NCBI GenBank assembly: GCA_003550305.1
Contig: QKYT01000083.1
Coordinates: 180,755 to 205,496, forward strand
Origin: Glomus cerebriforme
Taxonomy: Eukaryota; Glomeromycota; Glomeromycetes; Glomerales; Glomeraceae
DNA: 24,742 nt
Direction: 5' to 3'
The position numbers and the translations under genes are program-made. The notes under the pieces are model-generated. The model saw only the letters and a list, made by a program, of their open reading frames with translations, was not told the DNA's origin and ran no database searches. Shown one piece after another: positions 19,985 through 24,742 of this stretch. Within the stretch, counting starts at the first letter, position 1. Every line of letters begins with the position of its first letter.

Positions 19985-20433
19985 CGGAATTTTTAATATA
20001 ATATAGTAGGTTTTTAAGTAAATAAGTTATTTTTTTTGTAATTTCAATAAATAAAATTTAAACATAGCTATTATGTAAGTTGGAATGACTTTTTTATATT
20101 AATTAATCAATCTGTTGCGCAATAATTAATGACGCGAGGCGCAGCACTTGATGATCACGGTCCAAAATTTAAATAATAAAAGATTTGGAGTAATTTCTTA
20201 AATAAACTTCAATACGAATCAATAATAATTGTAAATTGATTAAAAAAATATATATTATTTACTAGTGTAATTCTTTCACAGGATTGATAAAATTAATGAA
20301 GCATAACGTAAAATCGAATTAATCATTAAAAAACGTGTTTATAACTTAACATTTTTAATTGTCTTTTCAAAGACAAATTTTGATGATGTCAACATTCATT
20401 TGCATTTGTTACTAATAATCTTATATTTTAGTC

Positions 20434-20455
20434 TTTTTTTTTTAAAAAAAAAAAA
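20434..20455. repeat. T10A12 self-complementary tract
   Basis: Ten T (20434-20443) followed by twelve A (20444-20455), the fourth such perfect tract in the window, here within a gene-poor stretch. Confidence 0.8.
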
Positions 20456-21214
20456 TGCCGTCAATTTACAAGAAATTTCTTGCAAATTTCTTTGTGGCAG
20501 AGTAATGTCAAATATATTGATTTTTTTGCTCGCCAAAAAAAAAATAGTCAATTATCGCATTGAATATTGTTTTTGTCATGCCCCGTTGGTGAAAAAGTAT
20601 TTGTAATGGTATGGACATACAAGGTTATTGAGATAACAAATAAGTGTAATCTGAACGTTATTTTTTCACACAAAAATTTTTTCATTAAGGATTTGGTAAC
20701 AGATAGATGGACAGGATTAATAGAAGGACAAACAGAAATAGAAATCAAAAATAGATAAGATTTATTAAAGTATATAGATAAAAAGTAAATTGATAATATA
20801 ATGAACGTGCAACGATAATGATAAAAAGTAAATAAATAAATAAACAAGAAATAAATTTATTAGGAGGGGAGTTAAAAAAGATTATTCATTTTTTTGTTGG
20901 TAATAAATATTCTACATTTTGAAATTAGATGATAAATTCATATTGTTTAATGAATTTAAAAAACTTTCTTGATAAAAAACAAAAAAATAAATTTAAAAAT
21001 GGAATCTAATGCATTTCAGAATATGATCATCAATTTATTTTGTGTACAGAAGGTTTTTCTTTTTTTAGAAATTTTACGTTGTTGATATGTCGTACAGTTT
21101 ATGAAAATCACACGTGAGGAAAAATACGTACGCCAGCATAAATTAAAAAATTTTTTTTTGCCAGTTTCTTACTTTTAATACCTGCCCCCGTCAATTATCC
21201 TAACTTTTAACGTT

Positions 21215-22788
21215 ATGGAGCAAAAATATCTCAATTCCGATGTACTTGAACAAATAAAAGATTTTGACTCTAAATATTATAATTTATCCGAAGAACAAAA
21301 TTTGTTAGTTGATAAACTAATATTAAATGAAAAATTAAAAAAACGTTATAAATATTATGGTTTGTGTGAAACATGCAGACAACCCAAAACTGGCGATGAT
21401 TGGTGTCGACCATGTAAAGCTATACATTTTCAAAGAAATTTTGAAAATTGGACAAGTGGAAATTACGTTGTTGATGAATTCATTCAAGAATCTCAGCTTA
21501 ATGCAAAAAATGAGAATGAAAAATTAGAATGGATTGAATATAATAGGTTTGAAAAGATTGATTATATTACAAAGGGAGGTTTTGGTACAATATATAAAGC
21601 AATCTGGAAGGATGGGAAGTTTGAATCTAATAAATGGGTTAGAGATAGAGATCGTAAGAAGGGATTTGTTGCTTTAAAAAGTTTAAATAATTCAAAAGAT
21701 ATAACATTGGAATTTTTAAATGAGGTAATATTTTAATACATAATTTTAATCAATATTTAAAATGGAAATTAATTTTTACTTTTTTACATAGATTAAGTTT
21801 CACTTGAAAATGAATCATTCAGAAAATATTATTCATTTTTATGGTATTACTAAAAATAAAACAGGTGATTTTATGATGGTAATGGAGTATGCATTTAATG
21901 GTAATTTAAGACAAAGTTTAAATAAAGATTTTAATTCATTGAGCTGGAAGGATAAACTTATTATCTCATATAAAATTGCATGTGGTCTTAATGATATTCA
22001 TAAAAAGGAATTAACTCATCAGGATTTTCATAGTGGTAATATATTAGTTATCCGTAATAACGACAATGATGAAACCTTCCACAGTATAACTGATTTAGGA
22101 TTATGTAAACCAGCAAATGAAAAATCAGAAAAGTGCAAGAAAAATGTTTATGGAGTATTACCATATGTAGCACCTGAACTTTTAAGAGGAAAAAAATATA
22201 CACAAAAAAGTGATATTTATAGCTTTGGAATTATTATATATGAAATATTTAATGGATTACCTCCTTATTATGATATGGCTCACGAAGAGTTTTTAGCAAT
22301 AAGAATCTGCCAGGGTCTTAGACCAAGCTTTAGATTTAAAGTCCCTCAATTAATAGTTGATTTATTTAACCAATGTGTAGATGCAGATCCATCAAAAAGA
22401 CCAACTGCAGAATATTTATCCGAAACATTTGATCATTGGAATGTTGAATATTGGAGAATGGATAGTGAAATTTCTAAACAAATTGGAGCAGATGGATTTA
22501 GTGAAGAACAACAATCTTTTACAAAATCATCAATTAGTAGTACTGAACTAATTTATACCACACATCCTCAAGCTATTTATACAAGTAGACTATTGAATTT
22601 TAATAATTTACCTGAACCAAAAAATGCATGTGATGAGGTAGAATATTCAGGTAATAAAATTATTTTTGATTTTAACTTTGTTTTAAAAATAAAATAATAT
22701 TTATTAATCTTATTTTATAGATTCTACGAAAATTGATTTTACTAAACTTAATATTAATTCTCAAGGTAAATTTAAATTATTTTTATAA
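21215..22788 (+). CDS. protein kinase with N-terminal CxxC-CxxC header
   Basis: Exons 21215-21724, 21792-22650 and 22721-22788 (phase-consistent GT-AG introns of 67 and 70 nt) give 478 residues. The header has C51xxC54 and C64xxC67, a likely zinc site, then the conserved NFENWTSGN segment. Kinase landmarks: glycine loop GGFGTIYKA (121-129), catalytic Lys155 in VALKSL, alpha-C Glu170, catalytic loop HQDFHSGNIL (246-255, Asp248, Asn253), DLG (271-273), PYVAPEL (294-300), SDIYSFGIIIYE and a C-lobe Arg (PSKRPT). It would phosphorylate Ser/Thr or Tyr residues; the layout is that of the tyrosine-kinase-like kinases hugely expanded in arbuscular mycorrhizal fungi. The Arg of HRD is Gln, so it is a non-RD kinase, usually not dependent on activation-loop phosphorylation. 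The end is ambiguous: a further intron (22766-22920) would instead finish the protein at 22925, with 472 residues. No Sel1 repeats follow. Confidence 0.9.
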
Positions 22789-22794
22789 AAAAAG

Positions 22795-23680
22795 TTTGCT
22801 AGCAGTGATCTTCACTGTTATTACAATATTTGCATCCAAATATATTGTTTTCAAATTAATTTTATATAAAAAACGTGGAAAAAATGCGTTAACCTTTTTG
22901 TTTTTTATTTCTTTTTACAGATTAAATTACCATATTTTTTTCACAAATAAATCATTTGATGTAAATGGTGGATCTTTTATTATTATCTTTTAAGAGAAAA
23001 AATTCTGTTTGATTTATTTTTGAATAATTTCATATCATTTAAAATACTTTTATAAATATTATTTTGTATCATATTTATTTTTATAGTTAAATTTTAGTTT
23101 CAATTTGAAATGTTTTATTGTTAAGAATTATTAAACTATATTTTATTTTTTTTTCATTTTAGTTGATAATAAATAAACTCAAAAAGACTTTATATAAAAA
23201 TCTTATTGATTCTACAGTATTTTATCAATAAAACAAATCTTTTTTTAAATAAAGCGGCGGCAACGAATATTGTCCTTATTAAATTATTTTTTTGTCATTA
23301 TGCAATTCATTAATAATTGAATAATTAAATTATTGTGGATTTTTAGGCTATTCTATTTATGGGACCACGTTGATAAAAAGTATATTGAGCCAACAAATGC
23401 TTTACTGTATGTACACCGAACGCCAAATTATTTACTCAAACTATCATGTTTCAATAATTCCGATTAATGAAATTAATTTAATTATTATTATCGAGATATT
23501 TAATTTATTTAATATGGAAATATTGAAGAAAAAAAATATACAAAAAGAAGGAAACCCCAGGGGATTTATGGATTATAATAAATATCAAGTAAAAGAAATT
23601 CATTTTATCATTAATAATTGATATTATTCATTTTTTTAATCATGGTTTAAACGATAATAATAATTTTTAATCATATATTT
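22795..23680. other. AT-rich stretch between the two kinase copies
   Basis: No gene supported. The frames at 22733-22993 and 23370-23621 are Ile/Phe/Lys low-complexity. A short GC-rich spot (gcggcggcaacg) lies near 23265. Confidence 0.5.
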
Positions 23681-23684
23681 TAAA

Positions 23685-24257
23685 AGAACTTTGTTACAAT
23701 TTCAATTACTGAATCAGAAAAGACAGATGAAAAGGTAATTTATGTGGAAGATTTAGAAAAAAGAGTAGTATTTGGAATATGTGGAGAATGTAGTGAACCT
23801 GGCACAGAAGAAAAATGGTATAAACCTTGTAATGCTAAAAGATTTAAGGATAACTTTAAAAATTGGACTAATGGAAATAAAAATATTGATGAATTTATAC
23901 AACAATCACAACTTGATGCCGTGCATTATAAAATGGTCTTTGAATGGATACCATATAAAAATTTTCAAAATATTACTTTTATTACCAGAGGTGGTTTTGG
24001 TAAAATCTATTCAGCTATATAACCTGAAGGTTATATTAGGTATTGGAATATTGAATATCAAAAATGGGAGAAGGTTTCAAATGAACAAGTTGCATTAAAA
24101 AGTTTAAATGATTCTTCTGATATAAGTACAGAATTTTTAAACGATGTAAATAAATGAAATAAAATTTAAAAAATTTTCTTTTATACATATAGATTAGATA
24201 CCATCTTCAGATTTATAGTAATGTTATTATTAAATGTCATGGTATTACTCAAGATCC
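23685..24257 (+). pseudogene. truncated second kinase of the same family
   Basis: Reads like the 5' half of the kinase at 21215. A header (FGICGECSEPGTEEKW, then KPCNAKRFKDNFKNWTNGN) leads to a glycine loop TRGGFGKIYSAI. An in-frame TAA (24020-24022) follows, after which the same frame resumes with PEGYIRYWNIEYQKWE and VALKSLNDSSDISTEFLN. An intron (24146-24192) sits where the intact copy has one, and the next exon (HLQIYSNVIIKCHGITQDP) stops abruptly at 24257 where a repeat begins. Faults: no ATG in a clean exon (the frame opens after a TAA at about 23681); the third zinc Cys is Tyr (EKWYKPC, against DDWCRPC in the intact copy); the TAA; and the Glu of FLNE is Asp at the splice junction. The catalytic loop, DFG and C-lobe are absent. 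It is a non-functional duplicate. Confidence 0.85.
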
Positions 24258-24365
24258 CAGTGTTCGGCAAATGATTTGAAATGACAAATGATTCAAATGA
24301 CANGTCATTTGTCATTTGTCATTTGAATACTCAAATGACAAATGATTTAGGTCATTTGACTAATA
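24258..24365. mobile_element. putative hAT-like element end with AAATGAC palindromes
   Basis: The kinase homology ends exactly where CAGTGTTCGGCAAATGA begins, a terminus of the form typical for hAT elements. Behind it lie many copies of aaatgac and gtcattt in both orientations, forming nested palindromes (caaatgac-an-gtcatttg centred on the n at 24303, and gtcatttgaat against ctcaaatgac). The opposite terminus (ccgaacactg) and a copy of the flanking 8-mer caagatcc are not found before the window ends. The element is therefore either cut off by the window edge or incomplete. Confidence 0.55.
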
Positions 24366-24742
24366 TTGTATATTATGTAAGATTTTATTACTTATCAGTC
24401 AGCGGAAATGTCACATGCGATGTCGATCATTAAGAAATAAAGTTTGTGTAACCATAAAAGCGCGAAGTTAATATCGGAGCCAAAATTTAACTATACATTA
24501 AAAATTTTTTAAACTTTCACCAGTGATACTTTATACGGTATGCTACATATTTTTATAGTTTTTAGAACACTTCAATATTTAAATAAAAAAATTATTAGCG
24601 ACATAACTTTACTCACTTTTTCGCCTTTATGTCGCTGATTGAACTGATAAACACACTTGAAAATTTGCAAATACCACCCAGATGTACGCCTTTCGTAGCC
24701 ATCTCACACAAAACATAAGCAAGAATTAGTGGTTTAGACGAC
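24366..24742. other. unassigned end of window
   Basis: No open frame of note. It contains a perfect 10-bp inverted repeat (agcgacataa 24597-24606, ttatgtcgct 24627-24636) with a 20-nt gap. It may be the interior of the element that starts at 24258. Confidence 0.4.

Larger units (their letters stand above)
18640..21214. other. long AT-rich stretch without a confident gene
   Basis: I see no supported gene in about 2.5 kb. Contents: a 20-bp direct repeat at 18790-18809 and 18829-18848, a weak minus-strand frame at 19112-19399, a C/G-rich spot (cccggcccggcccag) near 19964-19980, a T10A12 palindrome at 20434-20455, and a CACGTG at about 21112 upstream of the kinase. Overlapping frames on both strands at 20548-20847 show no motif. 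Confidence 0.5.

Noticed and set aside
22733..22993. 86-codon frame just after the kinase
   Set aside because: Low-complexity translation of intronic or 3' untranslated AT-rich sequence in another frame.
23370..23621. 83-codon frame between the kinase copies
   Set aside because: Ile/Asn/Lys-rich, no motif and no exon context.
1..24742. CRISPR array, bacterial operons or rRNA genes
   Set aside because: No regularly spaced repeat/spacer structure, no rRNA-like sequence, and genes are intron-bearing and eukaryotic.

Overview
The window looks like nuclear DNA of an arbuscular mycorrhizal fungus (Glomeromycotina, Rhizophagus-like). It is very AT-rich and gene-sparse, with short (about 60-155 nt) GT-AG introns and abundant decayed repeats. 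Two protein types expanded in that group are present: kinases whose N-terminus carries a CxxC...CxxC header followed by a conserved NWTSGN/NWTNGN stretch, and Crinkler (CRN/CR)-type proteins combining a P-loop NTPase with a restriction-endonuclease-like domain. The genus assignment is inference from recognised families, not from a search.

Layout. 1-4900: repeats and decay. It holds a minisatellite (671-868), two dispersed-repeat pairs, a degraded minus-strand coding remnant (about 2747-3172) and a palindromic foldback element with short internal repeats (3292-3664). 5004-5325: a 306-bp hAT-type MITE with a perfect 8-bp target duplication, followed by three CACGTG boxes spaced 10 bp apart. 5432-8024: a seven-exon CRN-type gene (header, AAA-ATPase-like domain, PD-(D/E)XK-like domain) with two frame breaks and an altered catalytic position. 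8912-9649 (minus): a Myb/SANT (MADF-like) gene with a stop, a splice-junction base loss and an indel. 10129-10551 (minus): an intact two-exon gene for a 108-residue protein with a hydrophobic C-terminus. 11017-13234: a second, differently built CRN-type gene, broken many times. 13656-15590: three decayed coding remnants, one with an IQ-like motif. 16546-18232 (minus): an intact four-exon gene for a 470-residue seven-transmembrane, receptor-like protein. 21215-22788: an intact kinase gene. 23685-24257: a second, broken kinase fragment that ends exactly where an hAT-like terminus (CAGTGTTCGG) begins.

Overall, three genes look intact (small membrane protein, 7TM protein, kinase). They sit among effector-like, DNA-binding and kinase family members that are decaying. 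No operon-like cooperation is visible. The common theme is duplication of lineage-expanded families followed by point decay and insertion of non-autonomous transposons. Four isolated n bases (2506, 3452, 18406, 24303) and several frame breaks in A-runs mean that some lesions could be assembly errors. The substituted stops and the lost key residues are harder to explain that way.
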